A DNA stretch of 64,000 nucleotides from Prevotella sp. (GCA_017548605.1 JAFYZT010000040.1:186001-250000); one strand, 5' to 3'. Positions 24,766 through 33,500 are shown, counted from the first letter of the stretch. Notes: a model not told the origin generated them from the sequence alone. Numbers and translations: made by a program.

Positions 24766-25947
24766 TTACCTGGCCATACGATAGATGGTTTCCATATCGG
24801 CGGGTGAGAGCACCTTAAAGGCTCCGAGGGAAATGGTATAGTCGTGGCTGCATTTACGCACCATCTCCTTGATTTCATCGTCGCTAATGTTGCGCCCGAT
24901 GAGTTCATGGATATTGATGGGCATGCCTATGGCGTGGTAGAACTGTTCCATGGCCTCTATTCCTTTGAGAGCCGTGGCCTCGGGATTGGTGAAGTCGTTC
25001 TCCACATCCATCACATTGACGGCGAAGCGGACAAAGCGGCTGATGTTCTCTTTCATGACGAAGCGTGCCCAGCTCGGCCATATCGCCGCCAGTCCAGCAC
25101 CGTGTGTCACGTCGAACATCCCGCTCAGCTCATGTTCGAGCTGGTGCGTTGACCAGTCATCGGCCAAACCGCATCCCGTCAGTCCGTTATGGGCCACGCT
25201 ACCTCCCCACATAATCTGTGCGCGGTGCCGGTAATCTTCAGGGTTCTTGAGCACCTCGAACACGCTGTTTTTCATCGTTCGGAGGATAGCCTCGGCGATG
25301 CTGTCGGTGAGCGTCATATCGTCATCGTGTGAGAAATAGCGTTCCATGGTATGCATCATCATATCGGTGACGCCCGCCGCCGTCTGATATGGTGGCAAGG
25401 TGAAGGTACGCCGGGGGTTCATGATGGCAAATTTCGGTCGTGAGATGTCGTTGGAATAGCCCAGTTTTACATCGCCGTCCTCATTGGTGATGACGCTCGC
25501 CTCGCTCATCTCGCTGCCTGCGGCGGGTATGGTGAGCACCGATGCCACGGGGAGGCACCGTTCAGGCTGCGCCTTGCCGAGGTAGAAATCCCACACGTCA
25601 CCGTCATAGCAAACGCCGTAGGCGATAGCTTTCGCCGAGTCGATGACACTACCGCCGCCGACGGCCAAGATGAAATCTATCTTGTTGTCATGGCATAGTT
25701 GTATGCCTTCATAGACCTTCGACAAACGCGGGTTAGGCACTACGCCGCCGAGTTGCACCACATCGAGGCCTCCATCCTTGAGCAGGTTGACAACCTTGTC
25801 GAGCAGTCCCGAGCGCTGAGCGCTCTTTCCGCCAAAATGTACGAGTACGCGCTGACCACCGTATTTCCTGACAAGGTCAGCCACTTTTTCTTCTGAATGT
25901 TCTCCGAACACCACTTCCGTGGGAGTGTAATACTTAAAATCTTTCAT
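24766..25947 (-). CDS. Iron-containing alcohol dehydrogenase (BdhA/YqhD-like)
   Basis: A 393-residue group III metal-dependent dehydrogenase that reduces aldehydes with NAD(P)H. It opens with FKYYTPTEVVFGEHSEEKV, typical of butanol dehydrogenase/YqhD-like members. The nucleotide-binding GGGSVIDSAKAIAYG lies near residue 97. The metal ligands are in TDMMMHTMERYFSHDDD and in DDWSTHQLEHELSGMFDVTHGAGLAA. It is followed closely by the GH9 gene and preceded by the broken threonine aldolase, so the three may be co-transcribed. The natural aldehyde is not known. Confidence 0.92.
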   Translation of the reverse strand: MKDFKYYTPTEVVFGEHSEEKVADLVRKYGGQRVLVHFGGKSAQRSGLLDKVVNLLKDGGLDVVQLGGVVPNPRLSKVYEGIQLCHDNKIDFILAVGGGSVIDSAKAIAYGVCYDGDVWDFYLGKAQPERCLPVASVLTIPAAGSEMSEASVITNEDGDVKLGYSNDISRPKFAIMNPRRTFTLPPYQTAAGVTDMMMHTMERYFSHDDDMTLTDSIAEAILRTMKNSVFEVLKNPEDYRHRAQIMWGGSVAHNGLTGCGLADDWSTHQLEHELSGMFDVTHGAGLAAIWPSWARFVMKENISRFVRFAVNVMDVENDFTNPEATALKGIEAMEQFYHAIGMPINIHELIGRNISDDEIKEMVRKCSHDYTISLGAFKVLSPADMETIYRMAR

Positions 25948-25978
25948 TTGTTTATTATAGGTTAGGGCTAATTATGAA

Positions 25979-27006
25979 TTATTTGAGGATTCGGTCGAGG
26001 GTGGTCAGTTCTTCATCGGTGGTGGCCCAGCTGGTGACGAAACGACAGGTAGTGTGGGCATCATCGTAGGGTGCCCATGTCTCGAAGACGATGTGCTGCT
26101 GTAACGCGGCTATGCTTTCATTGGGGATGATGAAGAACTGTTGGTTCGTGGGTGAGTTGTTGTAGGGTCGGAAACCATGGCGCTGCATGATATCACGCAA
26201 CTGTCGCGCCTGCTGGTTGGCATGGGCGGCGATACGCAGGTAGAGGTTGTCGGTGAAGAGCGTATCAAACTGCACGCCTACGAGCCGTCCCTTGGCCAGC
26301 AGTGCCCCGTGTTGCTTGACGGTACTGAAAAAAAGCGCGGTGCGTTGCCTTTGGGGAAGACCACCGCCTCGCCACAGAGCGCACCGACCTTGGTGCCGCC
26401 GATATAGAACACGTCACAGTGGCGAGCGAGGAACGGCAGTGAGATGTCGGATGCCTCGCTGGTCAGTCCGTAACCCAGTCGGGCTCCATCAATAAAAAGA
26501 GGTATATGGTGGTTTTGGCACACCTGATATATGGCATTCAGCTCAGCAGCGGTGTAGATGGTCCCCAGCTCTGTAGGAAAAGAGATATATGCCATCCCCG
26601 GACGCACACAATGGTCGGCCGTTGGTTCGTTGGCGAAGGAGGTGAGGCAGCGGTCGAGGTCATCGGCTCGTAGCCGTCCATCGTCATTGGGCAATGCAAT
26701 GACCTTATGACCCGTATATTCCACGGCACCTGCCTCGTGGACATTGATATGTGCCGTGTCGGCGCATACCACGCCTTCCACGGGATGTAGCATGGCGCTG
26801 ATGACCGTTGAGTTGGTCTGGGTGCCTCCCACGAGGAGAAAGATGTCGGCGTATGGGCATCCGCATGCCTCACGGATTTTCTCTTTAGCGTTATGGGTGA
26901 AGGTGTCAAAGCCATAACCTTCGGTGCGTTCATCGTTGGTGTCGGCGAGGTGCTGTAACAGTGCCGGATGCAGACCGTTGTTGTAGTCGGTATCGAAATA
27001 GAGCAT
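25979..27006 (-). pseudogene. Low-specificity L-threonine aldolase, frameshifted
   Basis: Threonine aldolase splits threonine or allo-threonine into glycine and acetaldehyde with pyridoxal phosphate. The reading from ATG 27006 gives the N-terminal two thirds: MLYFDTDYNNG, VGGTQTNSTV, DGARLGYGL and the PLP-lysine motif YIGGTKVGALCGEAVVF. After PRFFS the frame breaks and stops at 26278. The other frame carries the expected continuation (TVKQHGALLAKGRLVG, then QFDTLFTDNLYLRI) to the end at 25979. The break falls on a run of seven A on the plus strand (26328-26334), so a one-base indel explains it. This may be a real pseudogene, a phase-variable tract or a sequence error. Confidence 0.85.
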
Positions 27007-27027
27007 AATAGGGTTTGATAGATGGTG

Positions 27028-27061
27028 CAAAAATACATTATTTTTTCGAGATAACGACAAA
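27028..27061 (-). promoter_or_regulatory. Promoter of the threonine aldolase locus
   Basis: On the minus strand -33 TTTG (27058-27061) and -7 TATTTTTG (27028-27035) are 22 bases apart. This supports the ATG at 27006 as the start. Confidence 0.65.
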
Positions 27062-27065
27062 GGAA

Positions 27066-27188
27066 CAGAATATTTTTAGACATAGAAACATAGGGACATA
27101 TTTTAGACATATAAACATAGAAACATATTTTTTGACATAGGGACAAAAGACATATTTTTAGACATAAGAACAAAAGAACAGATATTTC
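27066..27188 (+). repeat. Octamer-triad repeat (GACATAG-AAACATAG-GGACATA)
   Basis: Three 8-base blocks of the form RRACATAR followed by a TATTTTT spacer repeat about four times with variation. The same triad build is seen at 28300-28550 and 44059-44390. It lies directly upstream of the threonine aldolase promoter. Confidence 0.75.
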
Positions 27189-27416
27189 GGTTGCGAAATA
27201 GGCAAAGGGGCGAAAAAAACAAAAATGTTATTTACTTACCTTCTATGTGAGATAATTATTTGAGGCAATTTATATATTGAAACAGGTTAGGACTGTGTGC
27301 GGTAAACCATCCCTACCACTACTTTGGAAAAGGAGGGGAAAAAGAGAGCTAGGAAAAAGAGGGGAAATGATAGTGAGACCTCGATAGAGGTGGGAGGGAT
27401 AATTTTGAGGGAGATG
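27189..27416. other. Gap with a degenerate hairpin repeat element (copy D)
   Basis: No gene is seen. From 27285 to 27339 a degenerate copy of the GC-rich element is present (GGTTAGGACTGTG, TAAACCATCCCTACC, then CTTTGGAAAAGGAGGGG). GGGAGG-type purine tracts follow up to the stop of the next gene at 27417. Confidence 0.5.
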
Positions 27417-28223
27417 TTACTCGTGGAGGAGGAAGGGACCGGTAGGCTTGTTTCGTTTGAGACAATCGAGGTGGAAGTCAACACCGGCGATGATGCCATG
27501 CTGGCGGAGAATCATCTCGACGGTCTTGCGGGCCAATTCTGGATGGTTGTTCTTGTCGCTGAGGTGGCAAAGGCACACCTGACGGAGACAAGGCGTAGCA
27601 AACTGGGCAATGGCCTCTCCGCAGTCGCGATTGGAGAGATGGCCGTTTTCGCTGAGGATACGATCCTTGAGGTCCTGTGGGTACGACCCTTTGATTAACA
27701 TCTCAATGTCGTAATCAGCCTCTATGACAAGGAAATGAGCCTCGCCAATGAGCTGCTGCATCTGCTCGGTGATGATGCCGGCATCGGTCATGATACATAC
27801 TACGGTATCCTGGCATGTGATGCGATAACCTACGCAGTCGGAGGAGTCGTGCGGCACGTGGAAAGGCATGACAGTAAACTCACCAAGTTGGTAAGTATGG
27901 TCTTTCTCAATGATTTTCCTGTCAGCCGTGGAGATCTTACTGCGCACACATTTGTTGAGCAAAATGCCGTGGTGTACCTCGGCTGTGGCATACACTGGGA
28001 GGTGCCAATCGTTGGACAATGAGCCCACAGACTTGATATGGTCGGCATGGTCATGTGTGACAAGCACATGGTGAATGTCGGAACAGGAGATGCCGTATTC
28101 GAGGAAGTTTTTCTTGAGGGCACGTAGTCCCACACCGACATCGATGAGCAAGGCATCGCTTTCGGTCCTAAGCAGATAGCAATTGCCACTGCTCCCACTT
28201 CCAAAGGATATGAATTCGAGCAT
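27417..28223 (-). CDS. MBL-fold metallo-hydrolase, WalJ/YycJ-like
   Basis: A 268-residue metallo-beta-lactamase fold protein. The opening LEFISFGSGSSGNCYLLRTESDALLIDVGVG and the metal motif VTHDHADHIKSV (near 57-66) match the YycJ/WalJ group. ENGHLSNRDCGEAIAQF and LCHLSDKNNHPELA near the C-terminus match it too. WalJ is reported to have 5'-3' exonuclease activity linked to DNA repair and cell-wall control in Firmicutes; the role in Bacteroidetes is not established. It stands alone with its own promoter. Confidence 0.88.
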   Translation of the reverse strand: MLEFISFGSGSSGNCYLLRTESDALLIDVGVGLRALKKNFLEYGISCSDIHHVLVTHDHADHIKSVGSLSNDWHLPVYATAEVHHGILLNKCVRSKISTADRKIIEKDHTYQLGEFTVMPFHVPHDSSDCVGYRITCQDTVVCIMTDAGIITEQMQQLIGEAHFLVIEADYDIEMLIKGSYPQDLKDRILSENGHLSNRDCGEAIAQFATPCLRQVCLCHLSDKNNHPELARKTVEMILRQHGIIAGVDFHLDCLKRNKPTGPFLLHE

Positions 28224-28242
28224 CTACAAGAAAAAAGTCGTG

Positions 28243-28274
28243 CAAAGTTAAGAAAAAGGGTTGACTTGTGCAAA
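28243..28274 (-). promoter_or_regulatory. Promoter of the WalJ-like gene
   Basis: On the minus strand TTTG (28271-28274) and TAACTTTG (28243-28250) are 20 bases apart, a full consensus match close to the ATG at 28223. Confidence 0.7.
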
Positions 28275-28299
28275 GGATAGTGCATTTTTTAAACAAATG

Positions 28300-28550
28300 A
28301 ACATATAGAGAGAGGGTTTCGACATAGGAACAAAGGGACTATTATTTGGACAAAGGAACATAGGGACAGAATAGTTTGACATAGGAACAAAGGGACTATT
28401 ATTTTGACAAAGGAACATAAGGACAGAATAGTTCGACAAAGGAACAAAGGGACTATTATTTTGACAAAGGAACATAAGGACAGAATAGTTCGACAAAGGA
28501 ACAAAGGGACTATTATTTAGACAAAGGAACATAAGGGACATATTATTGGA
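28300..28550 (+). repeat. 57-bp tandem repeat built of octamer triads
   Basis: Four near-identical copies of about 57 bases. Each holds two triads (GACAAAG-GAACAAAG-GGACTATTATTTTG and GACAAAG-GAACATAA-GGACAGAATAGTTC). Since 57 is a multiple of three, stop-free readings appear on the minus strand, but they have no gene-like features. It lies between the divergent WalJ-like and uxaB genes. Confidence 0.85.
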
Positions 28551-28791
28551 TACAAATGCGCATGTTATGAAGATAAAAGAAGATAAAGGAGGATAGCCGC
28601 ATGTCAGCGGCGAAGATAAAGGACAATACCTTGCCCGACCAGGTTGATGGGCACTGGGCTATTGGCTCCTAACTACTTCTAACTTCTTCTATCTTCTTTT
28701 AACTCCTTACAACTGAAGCTTGCGGAAATTGGATAACAGTATGTAACGGAAACGTTTTCATAAGATGTGGGAGGAATAAAGGAGAAAAATT
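28551..28791. other. Regulatory gap upstream of uxaB with possible LacI-type operator
   Basis: No gene is seen. GGAAACGTTTTC (28748-28759) is a near palindrome with a central CG, the form bound by LacI/GalR-family repressors, and lies about 33 bases upstream of the -33 element. A GAAGATAAAAGAAGATAAAG tract lies near 28568 and a TTCTAACTTCTTC-type tract near 28680. Confidence 0.4.
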
Positions 28792-28821
28792 TTTGGAGTT
28801 CGGAAATAATTCGTACTTTTG
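28792..28821 (+). promoter_or_regulatory. uxaB promoter
   Basis: -33 TTTG (28792-28795) and -7 TACTTTTG (28814-28821) are 18 bases apart. The ATG at 28860 lies 39 bases downstream, which supports that start. Confidence 0.7.
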
Positions 28822-28859
28822 CAACATACGAAAACAAATCTATTAAACAAATCAACGAA

Positions 28860-30338
28860 ATGAAAAAACTGCAAGCATTAAACAAGCGTACTGCTCCGAA
28901 GAGCGTGATGCCCGAAAAAATCATCCAATTTGGTGAAGGTAATTTCTTGCGCGCCTTTGTGGACTGGATCATCTGGAACATGAACCAAAGGACAGACTTC
29001 AACGGCAGTGTCGTCGTCGTGCAGCCCATCGAACGTGGTATGGTGGACTGGTTGAACGGTCAGGACTGCCTGTACCATGTGAACCTGCAGGGTCGTGAGA
29101 ACGGCGAGGCAGTGAACACCTTGGAGCGCATCGATGTGATCAGCCGTGCCCTGAACCCTTACCATCAGAACCAAGCCTTCCTGGCCCTGGCAGACCAGCC
29201 GGAGATTCGTTTCGTCATCTCGAACACCACGGAGGCCGGCATTGCCTTTGATGCGAGCTGTAAGTTGTCAGACGCCCCCGCATCGTCATATCCCGGTAAG
29301 CTGGTGCAGTTGCTTTACCGTCGTTTCCAGACCTTCGGTGGCGACCCGAAGAAAGGTCTCATCATCATGCCCTGCGAATTGATTTTCCTCAACGGTCATC
29401 ACCTGAAGGAGTGTATCTACCAATATATCGAACTTTGGAAAGACGACTTCGGTGCCGACTATGAAGCTTTCAAGGAGTGGTTCTCTAAATATAATTATGT
29501 ATGCGCCACATTGGTAGACCGTATCGTTCCCGGCTTCCCACGGAAAGAGATAAAAGACATCCAGGAGAAAATATCCTATGAGGATAACCTCGTGGTGCAA
29601 GCCGAGATTTTCCACTTATGGGTGATTGAGAAAGCTGAGAACATGACATGCGAGGAGTTGCGTGCCGAGTTCCCCGCCGAGAAAGCCGGTCTGCATGTGC
29701 TCATCGCTGAGAGCGAGAAACCCTACCACGAGCGCAAGGTGACGCTGCTGAACGGTCCGCATACCGTGCTATCACCCGTGACCTATCTGTCGGGCGTGGA
29801 TATTGTGCGTGACGCCTGCAACCACGAGGTGCTGGGTAAATATATCCACAAGGTGCAGTTTGACGAGCTAATGGAGACGCTAAACCTGCCGATGGACGAG
29901 CTGAAGAAATTTGCCAACGATGTGTTGGAGCGTTTCAACAACCCGTTTGTTGACCATCAGGTGACGAGCATCATGCTCAACTCATTCCCGAAATTCCAAG
30001 CCCGCGACCTCCCCGGCGTGAAGACCTACCTGGAGCGTAAGGGTGAGCTACCACAAGGACTGGTATTCGGTCTGGCTGCCATCATCACCTATTACAAAGG
30101 TGGAAAACGTGCTGACGGGGCAGACATCATTCCCAATGACGACCCGAAGATTATGGAGCTGCTGAAAGAGTTGTGGGCTACCGGTGACACGCAAAAAGTG
30201 ACCGACGGCGTGCTAGGTGCCGAGTTCATCTGGGGCGAGGACCTGCACGGCGTGAAGGGTCTGGCCGAACTGGTGAAGAAAGACCTCGACCTGATTCAGG
30301 AAAAAGGTATGCTGGAGGCGGTGAAGACGATTCTTTAA
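28860..30338 (+). CDS. uxaB: Tagaturonate reductase (altronate oxidoreductase)
   Basis: UxaB reduces tagaturonate to altronate with NADH in galacturonate breakdown. The 492-residue protein belongs to the polyol dehydrogenase family: IIQFGEGNFLRAFVDWIIWNMN at the N-terminus, FVISNTTEAGIAFD near 125, and VCATLVDRIVPGFPRKEI near 220 with the catalytic region. LLNGPHTVLSPVTYLSGVDIVRD follows near 300. The ATG at 28860 is chosen because of the promoter and the family N-terminus. A GH28 pectinase gene and an ExuT-like transporter gene are elsewhere in the window, consistent with galacturonate use; uxaA and uxaC were not seen. Confidence 0.92.
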   Translation: MKKLQALNKRTAPKSVMPEKIIQFGEGNFLRAFVDWIIWNMNQRTDFNGSVVVVQPIERGMVDWLNGQDCLYHVNLQGRENGEAVNTLERIDVISRALNPYHQNQAFLALADQPEIRFVISNTTEAGIAFDASCKLSDAPASSYPGKLVQLLYRRFQTFGGDPKKGLIIMPCELIFLNGHHLKECIYQYIELWKDDFGADYEAFKEWFSKYNYVCATLVDRIVPGFPRKEIKDIQEKISYEDNLVVQAEIFHLWVIEKAENMTCEELRAEFPAEKAGLHVLIAESEKPYHERKVTLLNGPHTVLSPVTYLSGVDIVRDACNHEVLGKYIHKVQFDELMETLNLPMDELKKFANDVLERFNNPFVDHQVTSIMLNSFPKFQARDLPGVKTYLERKGELPQGLVFGLAAIITYYKGGKRADGADIIPNDDPKIMELLKELWATGDTQKVTDGVLGAEFIWGEDLHGVKGLAELVKKDLDLIQEKGMLEAVKTIL

Positions 30339-30370
30339 GGAGACCCACCCTGGCCCTCCCAAAGGGAGGG
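30339..30370 (+). repeat. GC-rich CCCACCCTGGCCCTCCC element
   Basis: A short copy of the element with self-pairing GGCCCTCCC/AAAGGGAGGG. Closely similar copies are at 61144-61176 and 63366-63420. It starts at the uxaB stop codon. Confidence 0.65.
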
Positions 30371-30387
30371 AATCGAAAGAGAGGAAC

Positions 30388-30545
30388 GATGAGAGGTGAG
30401 GGGTATCTTGGGAAGGGGTGAGAAGTGAGGGGTGAGAGGTGAGAGAAATGCCTTGGGAAGTGGTGAGAAGTGAGGGGTGAGGAGTGAGAGAAATGCCTTG
30501 GAAAGGGGTGAGAAGTAAGGGGTAAGAGGTGAGAGATATGCCCTG
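30388..30545 (+). repeat. Heptad array with GTGAGAG-AAATGCC modules
   Basis: Units GTGAGAG, GTGAGGG, GTGAGAA and GTAAGRG alternate in seven-base steps. Three sub-arrays each end in GTGAGAG followed by AAATGCC or ATATGCC, then a TTGGAAAG link into the next. The array fills the gap between the convergent uxaB and MFS genes. Confidence 0.85.
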
Positions 30546-30566
30546 AAATAAGCAACGTTTAGTGAT

Positions 30567-30607
30567 AAAAGAGACCTCGGACCATTGATGGTCCGAGGTA
30601 CTCTTTT
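30567..30607. terminator. Bidirectional terminator between uxaB and the MFS gene
   Basis: AAAAGAG plus ACCTCGGACCAT (30567-30585) pairs with ATGGTCCGAGGT, one unpaired A, and CTCTTTT (30588-30607), around a two-base apex. The A and T tails on each side suit both strands. Confidence 0.8.
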
Positions 30608-30665
30608 ATACATGGAATATTTAAAGATGAAAAATTAAAAGATAAATAAAGGGGAGAATAAGTTG

Positions 30666-31865
30666 CTATACTTTTTCGCGCTGGTGGTGACGAAGGCACC
30701 AGGGGAGGGTGAAGAAGAAATAGGAGAGGAAGAAGAGGACGAAAAGGATAGCGACGGCAATCAAGGCATGGATATGTAGCATAAAACAGTCGCTGATTGA
30801 TTCCAAGCCTATGGCAATAATAACACCAATAACAACACCTATCTCCCAAGAGAGGAAATTGGTGCTCTGTGACGTTCCCCTCTGGCAGTGTCGGCTGACA
30901 TGGATATACATAACCGACATCTGACTATTGACCAGTCCTATGAGAAAGCCCCACAACAGGAAGGAGAAATAGAACAGCGGCAAGATGGGCATGAAATACA
31001 TGCACAAGAGAGCCAGTGCAGCCGATGCCAGTACAATCCATATATGCCAATTCTTCTTCGGAGCTGTCAGGAAATGCGTATTCATCCTCAGAGCCACATA
31101 GAAGCCCACGAGCAACATCAGATAACAATACGCATCGACGTAAATATACAGGAGTATTCCAACAATGGTGGCAAACAACAAGTTGTTGAAGAACAGCCAC
31201 CGTGCGTTGGGTAGGAAAAAACGGTCATTGGAAAACGTAGCATATTCATCGTCGGGTGCCTTGAAAGGAATATTCGCCAATCCCACGAGCACCATTGCCA
31301 GGAAAGCCATGGCCGCCAAGACGATGAAGACAATACCCACGGAGAAGAAGCGCAGCAGTTCAAACCCCGCCAACGGTCCGAGAACCATGGCCAGTCGCGA
31401 GAACCATGACAGCGCATGGTTAGCCTCCGTGCGCTGTGCTGACTCTGCCACATCGACCGCTAATGTGCTGAGCAGCACCATCTGGGCGAGTCCGAAAGCC
31501 GCACCCTGCACTACCCTCACACCAAGCACTGCGGCGAATGGCAGGTGATGGCCAAATAACCCGTGCATGTCGAAAGCCAGAAGCGCAAAAGCCAGCACCA
31601 CACAAAATGTCGCCACCATATATACATGGTTGCGCCTGTGACTCTGCACGAGATAGTTGCAGAACGGTCCGAGGAGAAAAAGTCCGATGGCATACGCCCC
31701 CATCACCCACACCATGGCAGAATAGTCCTGTCCCCTATCGACGCTTATCCATTGCACCAACAGCGGCAAGAACATATACGTGGTCATCGTGAGCAGCAAG
31801 TCGGCTACGGCAAGCAGCCAGAAGTCACGATGCCACAATCGGGGATGAACGGGCGTAGTCTCCAT
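30666..31865 (-). CDS. MFS transporter, unknown substrate
   Basis: A 399-residue major facilitator superfamily protein with about twelve membrane segments; no substrate-determining motif was recognised. Typical features are the hydrophobic N-terminal half after FWLLAVADLLLTMTTYMFLPLLVQW and GPFCNYLVQSHRRNHVYM, the latter in the place of the conserved loop 2-3. The ATG at 31865 is used rather than a TTG one codon upstream. It overlaps the panB stop by one base (TGATG), so the two are translationally coupled. The neighbour panB does not reveal its substrate. Confidence 0.82.
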   Translation of the reverse strand: METTPVHPRLWHRDFWLLAVADLLLTMTTYMFLPLLVQWISVDRGQDYSAMVWVMGAYAIGLFLLGPFCNYLVQSHRRNHVYMVATFCVVLAFALLAFDMHGLFGHHLPFAAVLGVRVVQGAAFGLAQMVLLSTLAVDVAESAQRTEANHALSWFSRLAMVLGPLAGFELLRFFSVGIVFIVLAAMAFLAMVLVGLANIPFKAPDDEYATFSNDRFFLPNARWLFFNNLLFATIVGILLYIYVDAYCYLMLLVGFYVALRMNTHFLTAPKKNWHIWIVLASAALALLCMYFMPILPLFYFSFLLWGFLIGLVNSQMSVMYIHVSRHCQRGTSQSTNFLSWEIGVVIGVIIAIGLESISDCFMLHIHALIAVAILFVLFFLSYFFFTLPWCLRHHQREKV

Positions 31866-32686
31866 CAATACGACTCACTTTCATTAGGGAAGTCACCACT
31901 CTTCACGTCGGTGACATACTGACCGATGGCATCCGTCATGACCGTACCGAGGTCAGCGTAACGGCGGAGGAACTTCGGCGAGAAGCCCTGTGTCTTTCCC
32001 AACATATCGTCGATAACCAGTACCTGTCCGTCGGTGCCGTTGCCCGCGCCGATGCCAATGGTGGGACATTTCACCACCTTTGTCACTTCTGTGGCCAATG
32101 CCGCAGGAACCTTTTCCAGCACGATAGCGAAGCATCCCGCCTTATCGAGCAAGATAGCATCATCGATGAGTTTTTTCGCTTCCTCCTCCTCCTTTGCCCG
32201 TACTGCGTAGGTACCGAACTTATTGATACTCTGCGGTGTCAGTCCGAGGTGTCCGCATACAGGGATGCCCGCATCGAGTATTCCCTTCACCGTGTCAATG
32301 ATTTCCACACCACCTTCGAGTTTCAATGCGTCGCATCCACTCTCCTTCATGATGCGGATGGCGTTTTTCAGTCCCTCGTGACGGTCAATCTGATAACTGC
32401 CAAAGGGCATGTCGCAGAGGACTAGAGCACGTTGCACCGCCCTGGCCACCGACTTTGCGTGATAGATCATCTGATCGACGGTGATGGGCAACGTGGTAGC
32501 ATTACCCGCCATGACGTTGGAGGCAGAGTCACCGATGAGGATGGCATCAACGCCTGCCTTGTCGACGATACCCGCCGTGGTGAAATCGTAAGAGGTGAGC
32601 ATGGATATTTTCTCGCCTTTCTGTTTCATTTCCAAGAACCGATGCGTCGTGACTTTACGCGCATCACTTACTAAATAGCCTGACAT
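31865..32686 (-). CDS. panB: 3-methyl-2-oxobutanoate hydroxymethyltransferase
   Basis: PanB makes ketopantoate from alpha-ketoisovalerate and methylene-tetrahydrofolate, the first committed step to pantothenate and coenzyme A. The 273-residue protein shows [30 protein letters not shown] (metal-binding Asp), [27 protein letters not shown] and [15 protein letters not shown], all family hallmarks. It also has [21 protein letters not shown] near the C-terminus. The HAD phosphatase gene lies upstream, with a heptad array across the junction, and the MFS gene starts on the panB stop. Confidence 0.96.
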   Translation of the reverse strand: MSGYLVSDARKVTTHRFLEMKQKGEKISMLTSYDFTTAGIVDKAGVDAILIGDSASNVMAGNATTLPITVDQMIYHAKSVARAVQRALVLCDMPFGSYQIDRHEGLKNAIRIMKESGCDALKLEGGVEIIDTVKGILDAGIPVCGHLGLTPQSINKFGTYAVRAKEEEEAKKLIDDAILLDKAGCFAIVLEKVPAALATEVTKVVKCPTIGIGAGNGTDGQVLVIDDMLGKTQGFSPKFLRRYADLGTVMTDAIGQYVTDVKSGDFPNESESY

Positions 32687-32695
32687 ATTTTTTAG

Positions 32696-32735
32696 TTACG
32701 AGTTATGAGTTATGAGTTACGAGTTATGAGTGAGA
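32696..32735 (+). repeat. GAGTTAY heptad array at the panB-HAD junction
   Basis: Units GAGTTAC, GAGTTAT, GAGTTAT, GAGTTAC, GAGTTAT and GAGTGAG. The array starts about ten bases from the panB start codon and runs into the HAD gene, encoding its last residues and its stop codon (32710-32712). Confidence 0.8.
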
Positions 32736-33339
32736 GGTGCGTATAGTCGGGGATGACGATGTCAGCGAGGGGAGTGATTTGTTCCACCGTATTGGTGGTG
32801 GAGAGTCCAACGACAAACATGCCTGCCGCCCTACCCGCCTTCAGACCATTGAAGCTGTCTTCAAAGACCACACATTCCGATGGCTGGGCGTTGAAACACT
32901 TTGCCGCCCTCAGGTAGCAGTCGGGAGACGGTTTGCTCTCCGCGAAGTCTTCTGACGTGAGTATGGCATCGAAGAGCGTCTTAAACTCCGATCTTTGTCG
33001 GTAAACGCTATTCATCTTGGCTCTATTGGAACTGGTGACCACCGCCGTTTTAATATTCTTTTCTCTCAATGTCGCAATATAGCGTTCGAAGCCCGGCACA
33101 TAGTCGTACGCCATCTGAGCCTCGAAAGCATCAAGTCTTTTTATAAGTTCCTGTTGCTCATCAACGGGAAGTGCCAGACATACGTTGAGTATCTTCGGTA
33201 ACGTCTGTCCCTTGATGCGGTATTCCAACCCAGGCTGTTCAGGGTGATAGCGTCGGCATTCCTGTCCCCAAAACACTGAATATTGGGGTTCCGTGTCGAA
33301 TACCACACCGTCGAGGTCGAATAATGCCGCTTTGTACAT
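32710..33339 (-). CDS. HAD-family phosphatase (beta-phosphoglucomutase-like)
   Basis: A 209-residue haloacid dehalogenase-like hydrolase of the type that acts on small sugar phosphates. Motif I is ALFDLDGVVFDTEP (nucleophile Asp9), motif II VVTSSNRAKM, motif III ESKPSPDCYL and motif IV VVFEDSFNGLKAGRAAGM. The last nine residues (HLSLITRNS) and the stop are coded by a heptad array, so the native C-terminus has been altered. A second heptad array begins one base upstream of the start codon. The substrate is not known. Confidence 0.88.
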   Translation of the reverse strand: MYKAALFDLDGVVFDTEPQYSVFWGQECRRYHPEQPGLEYRIKGQTLPKILNVCLALPVDEQQELIKRLDAFEAQMAYDYVPGFERYIATLREKNIKTAVVTSSNRAKMNSVYRQRSEFKTLFDAILTSEDFAESKPSPDCYLRAAKCFNAQPSECVVFEDSFNGLKAGRAAGMFVVGLSTTNTVEQITPLADIVIPDYTHLSLITRNS

Positions 33340-33400
33340 TAGTGATGAGTTACGAGTTACGAGTGATGAGTGACAGGTTATGAGTGATGGGATTTGTCAC
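33340..33400 (+). repeat. Heptad array in the HAD gene leader
   Basis: GTGATGA, GTTACGA, GTTACGA, GTGATGA, GTGACAG, GTTATGA, GTGATGG units begin directly at the HAD start codon. A possible -7 element TAATTTTG (minus strand, 33411-33418) lies just outside, so the array would be the whole 5' leader. Confidence 0.75.
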
Positions 33401-33492
33401 TTTTCGGGTGCAAAATTAGGGATAAATTTCCATTTTTGAGTTAAAAACACAAAAAAAACGAAAAGGGCGCATTAAACTAGGTGTAGAATTGT

Positions 33493-33500
33493 TAACTTTG
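33493..33500 (+). promoter_or_regulatory. Probable -7 element for the DUF3298-like gene
   Basis: TAACTTTG followed by C matches the -7 consensus; no clear -33 was seen. A heptad array lies between it and the start codon at 33614. Confidence 0.45.

Noticed and set aside
26328..26340. Programmed -1 frameshift in the threonine aldolase gene
   Set aside because: The run in gene sense is C TTT TTT T in a phase that does not fit the X-XXY-YYZ rule well, no stimulatory structure was noticed, and the family is not known to use frameshifting.
28248..28541. Open readings with repeating NNSPFVPLSNYSV peptide
   Set aside because: They follow from the 57-base repeat length being a multiple of three; no start context or family resemblance.
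30226..30613. Minus-strand readings between uxaB and the MFS gene
   Set aside because: They translate the heptad array and the terminator and overlap the uxaB coding end.
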